Assembly (NCBI RefSeq): GCF_000378405.1
Contig: NZ_KB899636.1
Coordinates: forward strand, 65,089 to 129,088
Reading direction: 5' to 3'
Source of the DNA: Succinimonas amylolytica DSM 2873
GTDB lineage: Bacteria; Pseudomonadota; Gammaproteobacteria; Enterobacterales; Succinivibrionaceae
DNA length: 64,000 nt
Positions 24,808 through 36,003 of this stretch are shown one piece after another (position 1 is the first letter of the stretch; each line of letters begins with the position of its first letter). The notes beneath the pieces were generated by a model. It ran no database searches, was not told the origin of the DNA, and saw only the letters and a program-made list of their open reading frames with translations. The position numbers and the translations under genes were made by a program.

Positions 24808-25932
24808 TTATCTGACATCTCCGCCTTCTTCCGGCTTCTGAGAGCTGCCGTTATCCGGAACGGACTCCTGAGTTCCCTGCTCCGGACGTTTTTCTGCGGC
24901 GTGCTCGCTTTTGTATTCCCGCACCGCCCTGCGATATTCCTGAACCGCCTTTCGATGGGAGCTGTCGTCTCTGGAAAAAATATGTCCTTCCCGGCTGTCC
25001 GGTCCCCGGGCCACAAAAAACAGATACTCCGTGGCATCCGGATGCAGTGCCGCCCTTATGGCATCCTTGCCAGGAGCCGCTATCGGGGTAGGAGGAAGTC
25101 CCTCGATAACATAGGTATTATAGGGGTTGCGGTCTTCCAGGAAGCTCCGGTATATCTTACCCTGATAGCGATCCCCCACTCCGTATATCACCGTAGGATC
25201 CGTCTGCAGCTTCATTCCCTTTCTGAGGCGGTTCACAAACACTGAGGCAATCTGAGGCCTTTCCTCTTTCACTGCGGATTCCTTCTCAATAATGGAAGCC
25301 ATGATAAGAGCCTCATAGGCCGAGTTATAGGGAAGATTCTCATCACGGGTTTTCCATTCCTGTTCCAGAAACGTCTTTTCTGCTTCATAAGCCCTTTTAA
25401 GGATTGATACGTCGGAATCCCCCAGCCGGAACTGATAGGTATCCGCCAGAAAAAGTCCCTCTGGATTCGGATGGTCGCCGATATCGAGAATTTCCGGAAG
25501 ATCCTCCGGACGAGCCTCACCGGGAAGAGAATGAACCAGTTTTTCGGAAGCCCGGAGAACCGTCAGCATATCCCTTACCCGGGTTCCCTCCACAAATGTA
25601 ATCTGATAGCTCTTCTCACGCCCTGAGAGAATAATGCCCAGCACCTGCCGCACACCAGCTCCGGGAGGAATTTCATACGTCCCGGCCTTAAGCTGCGTAA
25701 GTCCGGGATTCTGCCGCAGCCACAGCCGTAACACCCGACCGTCAAAACGGTCGTTAAAGAGCTCTCTGATAACACCTCCCGCACTTTCACCGCGCTTTAC
25801 GGTTACAAGAACAGGTTCGGAATTGGCAGTTCTGGAAAATTCTATGCTGCCAAACTGCCAGGTCAGAAAAAGGCAGGCAAGGATGGCCGCCCCGGCAAGG
25901 CAAAGAATCAAAAAACCACAGATAAAACGCAT
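24808..25932 (-). CDS. mltG: Endolytic murein transglycosylase MltG
   Basis: Membrane-anchored lytic transglycosylase that cuts nascent glycan strands and so sets their length. One N-terminal membrane helix (4-24) is followed by a LysM-like region and the YceG domain, with the catalytic glutamate at E218 in ASIIEKESAVKEERP and VFVNRLRKGMKLQTDPTVIYG after it. The C-terminus carries a Glu/Gln/Arg/Pro-rich tail of about 40 residues beyond the domain. The length is 374 against 340 in E. coli. It is first in mltG-tmk-holB. Confidence 0.94.
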   Translation of the reverse strand: MRFICGFLILCLAGAAILACLFLTWQFGSIEFSRTANSEPVLVTVKRGESAGGVIRELFNDRFDGRVLRLWLRQNPGLTQLKAGTYEIPPGAGVRQVLGIILSGREKSYQITFVEGTRVRDMLTVLRASEKLVHSLPGEARPEDLPEILDIGDHPNPEGLFLADTYQFRLGDSDVSILKRAYEAEKTFLEQEWKTRDENLPYNSAYEALIMASIIEKESAVKEERPQIASVFVNRLRKGMKLQTDPTVIYGVGDRYQGKIYRSFLEDRNPYNTYVIEGLPPTPIAAPGKDAIRAALHPDATEYLFFVARGPDSREGHIFSRDDSSHRKAVQEYRRAVREYKSEHAAEKRPEQGTQESVPDNGSSQKPEEGGDVR

Positions 25933-26486
25933 AAGTAAACTCCTGGAAAAGTCCCCCGGCCCGAATCCTGACGATTCTAAAACCGTAAACGAACTCCTGA
26001 ATTATTATACACTGATTACCGGGGTCTTTCTTTTCCGGAGATTTCCCACACTATTGCAAGGAGATTCCTCTGCCATCAGCTTCTTTTCCGATACGGCCCG
26101 CTAATTGATCCTCGTCAGTTTCGGATGAACATTAAAGTTGCTCTCTAATCATGCACTAGGCTCCTTACGGATGAACGCATCAAACAGACCGCTCCTGCAA
26201 AGGCAGCATCCAGCAGCATAAAAGTGGCAGAAAAATCCTGAAAGCCGTCAGCAGAAAGACCGGAAACCGCCCCGAAAAATGGAAATATGAAAATGTGGAA
26301 AGCTGGGGTTCAGCCCATCTTAAGAAGCAGCCGATTATGCTACCCGAAACGCCGGACAATCAGTTTTTCAGCTTCCAGAAAGCTTCTGGCATGTTTTTGG
26401 ACATAAAAAAGCGGAACAGTTCATGCTCCGCCTAATTCTGAAACCGCCCGGCACTCCTGGGCGGCATTTTTGTTCCCATCCGGAAA
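25933..26486. other. Intergenic region between mltG and valS
   Basis: No gene seen on either strand. It contains the valS terminator hairpins at 26405-26464. A short frame near 26160-26245 translates to LLTDERIKQTAPAKAAS and ends at a stop; it vaguely recalls the N-terminal arm of P4-type integrases but is too short to call. Confidence 0.5.
26405..26431 (-). terminator. Intrinsic terminator of valS
   Basis: On the minus strand GCGGA pairs with TCCGC across an 11-base loop, followed by six T. A second hairpin, CCGCCC/GGGCGG at 26444-26464, lies between it and the valS stop. Confidence 0.7.
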
Positions 26487-29360
26487 TCAGAGACTCTCAA
26501 TCATTTTGAGCTGTTCCCGGAGCTTGCCGAGACTTTCTTCAAAACCGGGAAGCTTGGCCTTTTCCTTCTCAATAACCTGAGCCGGAGCCTTAGAGGTAAA
26601 GGCCGGATTCCCCAGCTTGTTATTAACACGGGTAATTTCCGCTTCTACGTAGGCAATATCCTTGCGGATTCTGACAAGTTCCGCCTCCTTGTTCAAAACA
26701 CCGGCTGCAGGGAAGAGAATTTCACTTCTGCCCACTATAACAGCAATTACCGGCGGCAGGTCTCCGTCTGCCGGGAATACCGATTCCAGATTTGCCAGAG
26801 CATTTACAAATTCGGAATTTCTGTTAATGATATCGATTTCCGACGCATCGCCTCTCATAAACGGACTCAGCTTCTGAGCAGGAGAAAGATTCTTCTCTGC
26901 ACGGAAATTACGCACGGTAACCACAAAGTCCTTAATGTAATCCAGTTCCCTGAGAGCCTCGGCATCTACCTGATAATCAGCTGCCTCAGGATAGGCCTTC
27001 AGCATTATGGTGTCCCCCTCACGGTAGTCTGAACATACCAAAGGAGCAACGGAACGGTATATCTCTTCGGTGATGAAAGGCATTATCGGATGAGCCAGTC
27101 TCAGAGTTACCTCCAGCACCTCCAGAAGGTTATAAAGAGCAGCATTCTTCTGCTTCTCAGTACCAAAACCGGAAGTCGGATTTTTAGCCCAGAGAATAGG
27201 CTTGGTGAGTTCGATGTACCAGTCACAGAGCTCATTCCAGATAAACTCGTAAAGAGCAGCGGCTGCCAAGTCGAAACGATAGCTTTCAAAAGCTGATCTG
27301 ACCTCTCCTATGCATTCAGAAAGCTTGCTTCTGATGTAACGGTCGGCCAGAGTGTAATCATCGGCCGCAGGCTTTCTTAAAGACTTCCCCTCGGCATTCA
27401 TAAGAACATAGCGGCAGGCATTCCAGAGCTTGTTGCAGAAATTTCGATACCCCTCAAGACGCTTCATGTCCCAGTTAATGTCACGGCCGGTGGAAGCCAG
27501 GGCAGCCAGGGTGAATCTGAGCGCATCTGTACCGTGAGCCTCAATGCCGTTCGGGAACTGCTTTTCGGTTCTCTTGGCAATTTTCTGAGCCTTCTGGGGC
27601 TGCATCATATTTTTAGTGCGCTTTTCCAGAAGTCCGGCAAGATCAATGCCGTCAATCATATCCAGAGGATCCAGCACATTCCCCTTGGACTTGCTCATTT
27701 TCTGACCTTCCTCGTCGCGGATAAGTCCGGTTACATACACCTTTTTGAAGGGCACCTGGGGATTTCCATCACTGTCCTTAATAAAATGCATGGTCATCAT
27801 GATCATTCTGGCAACCCAGAAGAAGATGATGTCAAAGCCGGTTACCAGAACATTGGTAGGATGGAACATTTCCAGTTCCGGAGTCTTTTCCGGCCATCCC
27901 AGAGTGGAGAATGTCCAGAGTCCGGAAGAAAACCAGGTATCAAGGACATCCTCGTCCTGTCTGAGCACCGTATCGGCTCCCAGATGGTTCAGCTGACGAA
28001 CCTCCTCCTCGCTGTGGGCAACATAAACCCGGCCGCTTTCGTCATACCAGGCGGGAATCCGATGCCCCCACCACAGCTGCCGGGAAATACACCAGTCCCG
28101 GATATCACGCATCCAGGAGAAATACATGTTTTCATACTGCTTCGGAACAAACTGGATATCACCTTTCTCCACGGCCTCAATGGCGGGCTTGGCCAGAATG
28201 GCTGCCCGGACGTACCACTGATCGGTAAGCATGGGCTCAATGGGAACCCCGCCGCGATCGCCATAAGGCTGCATCAGCGTATGATCCTCAATTTTAACCA
28301 AAAGCCCCGCTTCCTTTAGATCCTGCACCATGGCCTCACGGGCTTCATAGCGATCCATACCGCGATAACGGGCCGGGAGCTCCTTGCTGTAGGCATCGGA
28401 TGGCTCACCGTTAACATTGAACACCTCCGCCTCGTCCCGAATTCTGGCATCCGCAGTAAGAACGTTGATCATCGGAAGGGCATGCCTTTTCCCGACCTCA
28501 TTGTCGTTAAAATCATGAGCCGGGGTAATCTTCACACAGCCGGTTCCCTTGGTCATATCGGCATGCTCATCGCCGATTACCGGAATTTCACGGCCAACCA
28601 GGGGCAGAACCACCTTTGATCCGATAAGATCACGGTAGCGGGGATCCGCACTGTTAACGGCCACCGCAGTATCACCAAGCAGGGTTTCCGGACGGGTGGT
28701 AGCCACTACCAGATAATCAAGGCCTTCAGCAGTCTTGCGGCCACCGGCAAGAGGATAGCGAATATGCCACATGGAACCCTTGATTTCCCGATTCTCCACC
28801 TCCAGATCGCTGATAGCCGTGCGCAGCTTGGGATCCCAGTTAACCAGACGCTTTCCCCGGTAAATGAGGTCTTCCTGATAAAGCCGGATAAATACTTCCT
28901 GCACAGCCCGGGACAGCCCTTCATCCATAGTGAAGCGCTCTCTTTCCCAGTCAACGGAGTCCCCGAGACGACGCATCTGTCTGGTAATTGTGCCGCCAGA
29001 CTCCTCTTTCCATTCCCAAATCTTATTTATAAAGGCATCGCGGCCATAATCCTGTCTGGTTTTTCCTTCCTCTGCCGCAATCTTTCTTTCAACTACCATC
29101 TGAGTTGCAATACCGGCATGATCTGTTCCGGCCTGCCAGAGGGTATTGTCCCCCAGCATTCTGTGGTAGCGAATCAGAATATCCATAATGGTCTGCTGAA
29201 AGGCATGCCCCATATGAAGAGAACCGGTCACATTAGGCGGAGGCAGACAGATGCTGTAGGAAGGACGTGAGGAATCCATGCTGGGCTTGAAATATCCGGA
29301 TTTTTCCCAGTCCTCGTAAATAGCCTTTTCTATTGCGCTGGGATTGTATGTTTTTTCCAT
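26487..29360 (-). CDS. valS: Valyl-tRNA synthetase
   Basis: Class I synthetase charging tRNA-Val. The HIGH-type motif [15 protein letters not shown] is at 40-54 and KMSKS at about 555, with the CP1 editing domain between them. WWGHRIPAW and [17 protein letters not shown] are typical ValS motifs. The C-terminus is a coiled-coil arm of about 65 residues with leucine heptads ([22 protein letters not shown]). The length of 957 fits the family (951 in E. coli). It stands alone, with a terminator after it and 420 non-coding bases before it. Confidence 0.97.
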   Translation of the reverse strand: MEKTYNPSAIEKAIYEDWEKSGYFKPSMDSSRPSYSICLPPPNVTGSLHMGHAFQQTIMDILIRYHRMLGDNTLWQAGTDHAGIATQMVVERKIAAEEGKTRQDYGRDAFINKIWEWKEESGGTITRQMRRLGDSVDWERERFTMDEGLSRAVQEVFIRLYQEDLIYRGKRLVNWDPKLRTAISDLEVENREIKGSMWHIRYPLAGGRKTAEGLDYLVVATTRPETLLGDTAVAVNSADPRYRDLIGSKVVLPLVGREIPVIGDEHADMTKGTGCVKITPAHDFNDNEVGKRHALPMINVLTADARIRDEAEVFNVNGEPSDAYSKELPARYRGMDRYEAREAMVQDLKEAGLLVKIEDHTLMQPYGDRGGVPIEPMLTDQWYVRAAILAKPAIEAVEKGDIQFVPKQYENMYFSWMRDIRDWCISRQLWWGHRIPAWYDESGRVYVAHSEEEVRQLNHLGADTVLRQDEDVLDTWFSSGLWTFSTLGWPEKTPELEMFHPTNVLVTGFDIIFFWVARMIMMTMHFIKDSDGNPQVPFKKVYVTGLIRDEEGQKMSKSKGNVLDPLDMIDGIDLAGLLEKRTKNMMQPQKAQKIAKRTEKQFPNGIEAHGTDALRFTLAALASTGRDINWDMKRLEGYRNFCNKLWNACRYVLMNAEGKSLRKPAADDYTLADRYIRSKLSECIGEVRSAFESYRFDLAAAALYEFIWNELCDWYIELTKPILWAKNPTSGFGTEKQKNAALYNLLEVLEVTLRLAHPIMPFITEEIYRSVAPLVCSDYREGDTIMLKAYPEAADYQVDAEALRELDYIKDFVVTVRNFRAEKNLSPAQKLSPFMRGDASEIDIINRNSEFVNALANLESVFPADGDLPPVIAVIVGRSEILFPAAGVLNKEAELVRIRKDIAYVEAEITRVNNKLGNPAFTSKAPAQVIEKEKAKLPGFEESLGKLREQLKMIESL

Positions 29361-29781
29361 GATGGTAGTCTTCTATATTCTCAGTCAGAACCGGAGAGCC
29401 CAGAAGGGAATTTTAGGGATTCCGCTAATTCCCTTCTGCCGCTGCTCCCTGTTTTCAGAAAAGGACCTGATCGATACGATGATTCGAACAGTGCCTCAAA
29501 AATCCGGTGCTATTTTACTCTAAAACAGGATCAAAATCACGTATGACGCCATTATCTCACTTGATGACGTAACCGGTATTCCGCACCATCCTCTGGTAAT
29601 CACACCTGATTCCTGATGACCAAAAATTCACTTAACATCCGGATTATCAGGGGAACATTACATAAGTACTGTCCCTCCGGACATGTTTGGGATTTCATCC
29701 AGCTGATACATAACCAGCCACACAAAAAAAGGTGCCCCTCTCGAGACACCTTAAATATCAGACTACTAAACCGGAACGAAA
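29361..29781. other. Intergenic region between valS and PilY1-like gene
   Basis: Non-coding. It holds the valS leader on one side and the terminator of the PilY1-like gene on the other. I see no T-box or other recognisable leader motif for valS, and no clear promoter. Confidence 0.5.
29724..29752 (-). terminator. Intrinsic terminator of PilY1-like gene
   Basis: On the minus strand AAGGTG pairs with CACCTT and seven T follow. It lies 30 bases past the stop codon, so the PilY1-like gene is monocistronic. Confidence 0.75.
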
Positions 29782-32700
29782 TTAGTACAGCTTCATCCAG
29801 GAAGAATTCTTGGTCTCCTGGAAAGGATGAGGCTTATCAACAGATCCCATACCGTCTTTACCTTCTTCGTTACCTTCCGCATTGTCCAGACCGGCATGCA
29901 CAGATACACTCTTTTTTTCAGAATTATTATAGTGAATTGTTACACTCAGCTTATTTACCAAAGCTTTAATCTCACGATCCGTGGAACCAACACCATTGAT
30001 ATAATCTATGGTAATCATTGATGATCTGCCACTGGCGGAACAAAGATCGCCCACTATCGGGATATTAGGTGTAACAATCACTGTATTGTCAAGAACTAAC
30101 ATGTTTGTGCTGATTCTTTCACCAGAATGATAAATCGGCCCCTGTCCGGTTACCGGATCATAAGGATTCAGATCAACATACCAGCCATAATTTCCTGCCT
30201 GCTGATACGCATTCAGGTTAGGCAAATTAAACTGACGATAATTGGTTTCTGTCTGTTTAGTGACCGTCAAAGGCTTAAGACAGTGCTGCCCGTTCTGATC
30301 TTCACATCTTCCTGTAAACGCATCATCAGCAACCGTAACAGAACCAGCGTCTCTGAACATATACAGGGACTGCGCATCATTGTAGGTCTTCGAAACATCA
30401 TCAGAATCATAGGAATACATGTAAGAACCGGTTCCAACAATGATGCCAATACCGTCACCGCCATAGTATCCCATCACCGGAACTGCGGTTATAGGCTGAT
30501 TCTTCTTGTATTTATCCTGTGCAATGAAAATCACCTTCGGAGTGTTAGTATCTCCCGAACAGGCAGAATTCCCAGTCTTGCACTTGAACCAGTTGTAAGG
30601 ACGGTCAACATAGCCAGTAATACTGGTACCGAGAGTATGCTTCCAGACATAACCAAAGGTATCAGCAAAGTAAAAACCAATAGAATCTGCATCATCGCCG
30701 ACCAGATTAATTACTTTGGCCGCAGTATAAGCAGGTCTCCTTCCTAATCCCCAGGGATCACTGAAGGCATTCGTTATATCAACTTTATTTGCCTTCTGAA
30801 TCTCGTCCAACGAGGTAGCAGCAACCACACACGGAAGCTTGTAATCCGCTGCTGTTTCTGCCGTAATCTCCTTATTAAACTCACCGGATTCCAGAGAAGC
30901 ATAGCATTTCTTGGTACTGCCGCCTATAGATGCACCGGGATCGGTCGGATCAACAAAGCCATTTTCTCCCAGCATATCTACAATGAACACCCCAGGCACA
31001 CCGGAATAATCGAGACCGCTGGTAAACAGCAGATAAGGCACATTCTTATCATTATTCTCATTACCTCCTGCGTTAATAAGGGTCGGCGCATCCCTGTACT
31101 TCCCTACATAGCTGGAACCAGCATAGAATCCCGCACCAGGAATAAGAGTTTTATCTGTAAGCTCCCACTTCAGCATATCTCTAGCAAAAGTCAGCTTATC
31201 TTCATCATTCTTGGACGCAAAAGTATGAATTCCCGTAACATCAAGGAGATACGCTCCCTTAAGTCCCAACCCGAAGGTACCGTAGACATAAGTATGACCT
31301 TTACGACTATAAATTTTAGGTGTACTGTCAACAAAAGGGAAGTGATCGTAATCCTGTCTGCTAAGCTGCTTCAGTTCTCCCCAGGCGGCTGACGGAATAT
31401 AAGAAAGAACCGGCTTCATGTCCTGAGCATTAATGAAATGAAGCATACCATCATTGGCACCTACTACAATGAAACCTTTCGTTTCGGCAGTGGTGGTTCC
31501 GTCTTCTGCTGTAGTATTTATGACATCCGAAAAATAAACCGCATTCGAATTGATAATATCAGCCAGTACGAAAGATTTTCCGTCAGCATCACGTCTTTCT
31601 CTCAGCGGGGTACCCTGTGATCCCTTGCCACCTCCATTCAAAACGAGTCTCTTGCTGGCATTCTGGGAAATATCCAGGCCTTCATAGCTGTGATCACCAA
31701 GAACCCATCTGACAAACTGATTCATAAAACGCCTGGAATCAGTATTGTCCTGAGAATAGACACCGTCAGTACAGGTACCTTCCTTAAGAATCTGCTGAAT
31801 AATATTACAGGTAAGATAATGGAAGGCTCCATCTTCAATCATTCCGTCGGTAGTGTTATCAATTCCAGAGTAAAATCTCCGAACTCTATCGGCTTTATCG
31901 GCAACAGTCATATCATAGGTAAATACAAATCTGTTGGCAGGATCTGCAGATACATCATTAAATCCATCACTGGCCTTCTTTGCACCACTGTATTCGGAAA
32001 AATCATAGCCGCCTGAATTGCTAACCTTGGCTGTAACAACATCACCTTTCCAAATCGAAGGGTCGTACATCGTCGGATATATTAAATCGCCCGTCTTTGT
32101 TTTAGAGGTCGCAGCCGGCTGGAATCCGGAACCGGAATGAGCAAATTTATTAATGTTATTTAACATCTTTGCCATACCGTCCCGCAATTTGGTCATATTG
32201 GTAACTTCATAGTAATTATTAGGAGTATCACTATTGGGATCTACCGTTTCAGAAACCGGTCCGAGACCAAATCTTGCGGCATACCACAAAGGAGACTTCA
32301 GCCAGTAATTATTAGTGGTCTTGGAAACCTTGAAGACGCGACTTGCAGCGAGTCCGTAATTCTTCCTGACAGAGTCACCGAAAAGACGCTTTATCGACTT
32401 CGAGCCTTCGAAGCAACGCGGAGTGATACCAGCACGGTCGTACGGTATCTGATCTGCTCTTGGACAATCACTATCATTAGTTTTCGCAAGAACTTTATTC
32501 ATCGCATCAGCAATCTGGAGACGGTTTGAATAATAAAGATTGACTGTTCCAAATTTATCGGTTTCATAGCCATCGAGCTCTGTAATATACTGATAATACT
32601 GAGCAATATTGCTGGCACTCAATGCTACACCGTTTAATTTATAGTCATTCTTTGTCTTAAATCCTCCATTAGTAAAGCGACAGCTAGAATCATTGTAAAA

Positions 32701-35424
32701 ATCTTCTTTACTGGTATATTTCAGCCCCTTAGCACAATTAATGATATTGGAATCATTGATGATGGTATCGAGATCATAGAACTGATAAATTTCATCAGGA
32801 TGTGAATTCGCTGTGGACTTTGCCAGATCAACATAAACACCTTCATGCTCAACACCGGTAATCAGATATCCGGCATGCTGCGGTGCATAGGGGTCGCCAT
32901 CTACATGTCTGGTTACAATTCTGACATAATACTCCCCGTCAGTTCCTTTCATAACCTCATAGTCGTACTCTACAACCCAGTCCATATCGTAATCGGAACC
33001 GTACTGGAAATCCTCATAATTGATACGGAAAACACCTGATTTATCAGCAATCTTCTCAACATAGAAGTCAGCTATCTGATTAGTGGAATGACACTGCCGG
33101 ACCTGCTTCATCTTGTCTTTGTTAAGATAGTGCTCTACCCTGCTTAATTTATCACTTACCCACTGCCCTTTTTCATTCTTCACAGAAGTATAGCACTTTG
33201 TCGAAGATTCAGTATCTCCGAAAGTCTTTGCAAACGGAAGAATAGTAATCTGCCGTCCATCCTCTGTATGAAGATTTATCTCCGGAAGATTAGGCTTCAT
33301 TGCCACAACATATGTCTGTAGCGAATGTTGCTTTGCATCTGTTGAATTTGGCACATTAACCGTCCGCATGGTATTGGCACCAAAGTAATATGCCACACCC
33401 GCAACATTATAACTGCCATGGCTATAGGCTGCCGCCGGAGCAATACCCTCAATGTCCCCAAGAGAACTAATCTCCTTCAGAGAAGGGATATAATAGTAGT
33501 CGTCATATTCATTGGTATAATTACCGCCAACAATGTATTTACCAGACTTAAACCCTTTTGTAGAAACAGTCGACAATGCATTGGCAACGTTAGTGTTATC
33601 ATCAGTCCCGGAAACCTTAAACGGATCAGCGCCCCCCCACACATTGTTGTAATCAAAGGACACGTTTTCATCTGCAATGAGCAGAGTAACAGGTTTAGCA
33701 CACCAGTCAGTCAAAGTGTACGGATCCTTCTGTTCCGCATATCCGATATTCAGCGTAACTTCACCATTCCATGATGTCATTACATCATTCTTTGCCGGCA
33801 AAGTCTTATTCCGGAAATAAAGCACTGAGGAATACAGCAGTTTTGCAACCGGATTACCCCAGTCCTTACATTTTCCGTTCGTCATCTTGGCAATTCTTTG
33901 GATACTGTCATTTTTTTCAAAATTTCGGTGACAGTCTGTATAATCACCCGAACCATCATTGGAACCATGGTTTTTCATGGCAATATTCATATTGTCTATT
34001 GCCTTTATAAAACCGCAGTTTACCCCCTCCTTACAGCCTACGGCCTTTAGATCAAAATCGCCGACTCTGCCTCCTTCAGGAGCTGAAGATACATACACTT
34101 CCTTGGTAAAATCGCCGATATTGGCTCTAAGAGTTCCCAGTCCCAGATTATTGGTCCAGCTCCCCGTTATAAGACCAAAGTTTATACGCGGCTTACTGCC
34201 CTCTCCGTATTGCTGCAGCAAGCCCACCGGCTGCCATTCAGGGTTATCACGATCCGATGAGTAGTCCTTACAGTCAGAGCTGGAATGAAAATCCGGAGTA
34301 CAGGCAACAACCACAAGGTCCACTTCCCTCATTTTGCCGCCGGAACAGTCATCCCATTTAACTTTTGGCAAACTAACCCCTGTAGGGAAACTGCTCCAGT
34401 TATCCCCGCTACAGGAACCAAACTTCGAGCTCGAGCTCGCAGCACCGCCCTCTTTATTACTCTTCGTCTGACGGCTGACCCAGTCCCAGATATTCATCTT
34501 GGCAGAACTGTTTTCTACCATGGGCATACCGGCATTATCAATCTTGACGATTCTCATCACATGGGGCTGTCCCGGACCACTCGAATCCTGACTGTCATAC
34601 GAGGTAACCGCAAAAAAATATGCCCCATTTTCTGAAGTACTGGGAAGTCCGGTAAACTGAGAAGCCTTAAGCTTGCCGCCATACATGGCATCACCCAGCA
34701 CCTTACCCCAGGAATGACCGTCGCGCAGCACACGGGAATGCTTTAAAAGTGTTGCTTTATACGCTTTTCCGTCTTTGGACGTCCCACTGTAGGTGACAAA
34801 CTTGGAGTCTTTACTTGTCAGAGCGGTATCGGTAAGGCGGGTTCCCCCGTACAGAATCTTCCTTATGGCATCGATTCGCGATGTTGTTACATAATTGAGG
34901 AAATTACCAAGCCAGTGTGTAGACCCCTCACACACCGGCACCTTGCGCGACTGGCCACGGCCAAAAGGATCTTTATCTGCGGGAAGCCACAGGTCAGTAA
35001 GCGTCACGGGACTGCTCAAACTAGCCTCGGCCACCGGAAGCCAGTATCCGAACAGATCACCATCTCTTGCAGGGGCATTATTCAGCGAACTGGTTCCCTG
35101 TTTAAATTCATAGCATAACTTCGGATCAAACAATCCCTCATAGGTGATCGAGGGATCATACATGGTATCGAGACGACCGTCCCCGTCAATATCGGATGCG
35201 TCGTCATACGCCTCGACAAAAAGATTGTGTTCACGGCCAAGAACCAGCATTACCGCCGGAGGCACCATCCCTGACAAATTCATGGGCTTGTTGGCAACCT
35301 GACCATTTCTGATAACATTTTCCTCATCAGCGGAAAGACCGTAAGCCAGCGAAGATACGCCTATAACCCCTCCGGTGAGCATTGCCAGGGCAATATTACG
35401 CGAAAGCTTTGATAATCTGATCAT
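29782..35424 (-). CDS. PilY1/PilC-like type IV pilus tip protein
   Basis: Large secreted adhesin-type protein (1880 residues). The start at 35424 is preceded by GGAG at six bases and begins a signal peptide (NIALAMLTGGVIGVSSLAYG). The N-terminal region has PPAVMLVLGREHNLFVEAY and a calcium-loop-like DIDGDGRLD (about 78-86), then GNFLNYVTTSRIDAIRKILYGG and a HSWGK motif, as in the PilY1 subfamily without a canonical von Willebrand MIDAS. A C-terminal beta-propeller (about 1200-1650) shows VGANDGMLHFINAQ, YIPSAAWGELKQL, FVDSTPKIY and FADTFGYVWKHTL. PilY1 proteins promote pilus extension, adhesion and surface sensing. No pilus gene is nearby and the DNA looks more AT-rich than its neighbours. 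Confidence 0.85.
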   Translation of the reverse strand: MIRLSKLSRNIALAMLTGGVIGVSSLAYGLSADEENVIRNGQVANKPMNLSGMVPPAVMLVLGREHNLFVEAYDDASDIDGDGRLDTMYDPSITYEGLFDPKLCYEFKQGTSSLNNAPARDGDLFGYWLPVAEASLSSPVTLTDLWLPADKDPFGRGQSRKVPVCEGSTHWLGNFLNYVTTSRIDAIRKILYGGTRLTDTALTSKDSKFVTYSGTSKDGKAYKATLLKHSRVLRDGHSWGKVLGDAMYGGKLKASQFTGLPSTSENGAYFFAVTSYDSQDSSGPGQPHVMRIVKIDNAGMPMVENSSAKMNIWDWVSRQTKSNKEGGAASSSSKFGSCSGDNWSSFPTGVSLPKVKWDDCSGGKMREVDLVVVACTPDFHSSSDCKDYSSDRDNPEWQPVGLLQQYGEGSKPRINFGLITGSWTNNLGLGTLRANIGDFTKEVYVSSAPEGGRVGDFDLKAVGCKEGVNCGFIKAIDNMNIAMKNHGSNDGSGDYTDCHRNFEKNDSIQRIAKMTNGKCKDWGNPVAKLLYSSVLYFRNKTLPAKNDVMTSWNGEVTLNIGYAEQKDPYTLTDWCAKPVTLLIADENVSFDYNNVWGGADPFKVSGTDDNTNVANALSTVSTKGFKSGKYIVGGNYTNEYDDYYYIPSLKEISSLGDIEGIAPAAAYSHGSYNVAGVAYYFGANTMRTVNVPNSTDAKQHSLQTYVVAMKPNLPEINLHTEDGRQITILPFAKTFGDTESSTKCYTSVKNEKGQWVSDKLSRVEHYLNKDKMKQVRQCHSTNQIADFYVEKIADKSGVFRINYEDFQYGSDYDMDWVVEYDYEVMKGTDGEYYVRIVTRHVDGDPYAPQHAGYLITGVEHEGVYVDLAKSTANSHPDEIYQFYDLDTIINDSNIINCAKGLKYTSKEDFYNDSSCRFTNGGFKTKNDYKLNGVALSASNIAQYYQYITELDGYETDKFGTVNLYYSNRLQIADAMNKVLAKTNDSDCPRADQIPYDRAGITPRCFEGSKSIKRLFGDSVRKNYGLAASRVFKVSKTTNNYWLKSPLWYAARFGLGPVSETVDPNSDTPNNYYEVTNMTKLRDGMAKMLNNINKFAHSGSGFQPAATSKTKTGDLIYPTMYDPSIWKGDVVTAKVSNSGGYDFSEYSGAKKASDGFNDVSADPANRFVFTYDMTVADKADRVRRFYSGIDNTTDGMIEDGAFHYLTCNIIQQILKEGTCTDGVYSQDNTDSRRFMNQFVRWVLGDHSYEGLDISQNASKRLVLNGGGKGSQGTPLRERRDADGKSFVLADIINSNAVYFSDVINTTAEDGTTTAETKGFIVVGANDGMLHFINAQDMKPVLSYIPSAAWGELKQLSRQDYDHFPFVDSTPKIYSRKGHTYVYGTFGLGLKGAYLLDVTGIHTFASKNDEDKLTFARDMLKWELTDKTLIPGAGFYAGSSYVGKYRDAPTLINAGGNENNDKNVPYLLFTSGLDYSGVPGVFIVDMLGENGFVDPTDPGASIGGSTKKCYASLESGEFNKEITAETAADYKLPCVVAATSLDEIQKANKVDITNAFSDPWGLGRRPAYTAAKVINLVGDDADSIGFYFADTFGYVWKHTLGTSITGYVDRPYNWFKCKTGNSACSGDTNTPKVIFIAQDKYKKNQPITAVPVMGYYGGDGIGIIVGTGSYMYSYDSDDVSKTYNDAQSLYMFRDAGSVTVADDAFTGRCEDQNGQHCLKPLTVTKQTETNYRQFNLPNLNAYQQAGNYGWYVDLNPYDPVTGQGPIYHSGERISTNMLVLDNTVIVTPNIPIVGDLCSASGRSSMITIDYINGVGSTDREIKALVNKLSVTIHYNNSEKKSVSVHAGLDNAEGNEEGKDGMGSVDKPHPFQETKNSSWMKLY

Positions 35425-35468
35425 CTTTGTCTCCATTGACAAACATTAATTGAATTTATCTGTGTCCC

Positions 35469-35507
35469 ATTTTACGAAGCTCAAAACAAACCTCTGCTTC
35501 GTAAAAT
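35469..35507 (-). promoter_or_regulatory. 12-bp perfect inverted repeat in the PilY1-like leader
   Basis: ATTTTACGAAGC and GCTTCGTAAAAT (12 pairs, 15-base loop) about 45-85 bases upstream of the start codon. On the gene's strand no T run follows, so it is not an ordinary terminator. It could be an RNA hairpin controlling translation or stability, or an operator. Confidence 0.6.
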
Positions 35508-35516
35508 CCGCTTATT

Positions 35517-35542
35517 TGTCGCAGTTGTATTCCGGGGCGACA
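35517..35542 (-). promoter_or_regulatory. Second leader hairpin TGTCGC/GCGACA
   Basis: Six perfect pairs with a 14-base loop immediately upstream of the 12-bp hairpin. A third small hairpin, CAGGA/TCCTG, lies near 35608-35622. Together they suggest a structured leader of about 170 bases. Confidence 0.4.
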
Positions 35543-36003
35543 CACCTCCGAAGCACCAAGACTTTCCGGCAAGATACTCTAAAATCGGGACGCGAGCACC
35601 CAGCCAGGACAAAATCCTGCAACTTAGTCTAGTAATTTTACACCAGACCACAGTCATGTTTGAGTTTTTAGAAAGTACCGGTTATATTTTTGTTAAGAAT
35701 CGCACAACTTGAAAAAAAACACCTGAGAAATTAAAGCAATCTCACCGCCTCTCATACGTTACATAAAGCTTTCAAATACGCACCTTTTATGAAAACTATC
35801 TCCGTAAGATCAGTTTTTTATCTAACATTCTGTTAACAAATTCATGCCAAACCTAATATTCCAGAAATCCAGTACTTGTCCCGACGTAAGTTATCCCTGA
35901 TAAAACACCAGGAACGCATGACATGACGGAACTAAATGAGCTATAGAAACTACAGAAATGACTGCAACTGTCGAAAACATATGTTATGCCCGCCTGACTT
36001 CAG

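Noticed and set aside
26160-26250. Short peptide LLTDERIKQTAPAKA recalling the N-terminal arm of P4-type integrases
   Set aside because: The frame stops after about 25 codons and nothing further in any frame continues the integrase, so there is not enough to call a pseudogene.
35580-35640. Plus-strand similarity to the c-di-GMP-I riboswitch (GGCAA followed later by GGGACGC)
   Set aside because: The conserved GCAAAGCC part and the second helix are absent, and it is on the strand opposite to the PilY1-like gene with no plus-strand gene downstream.
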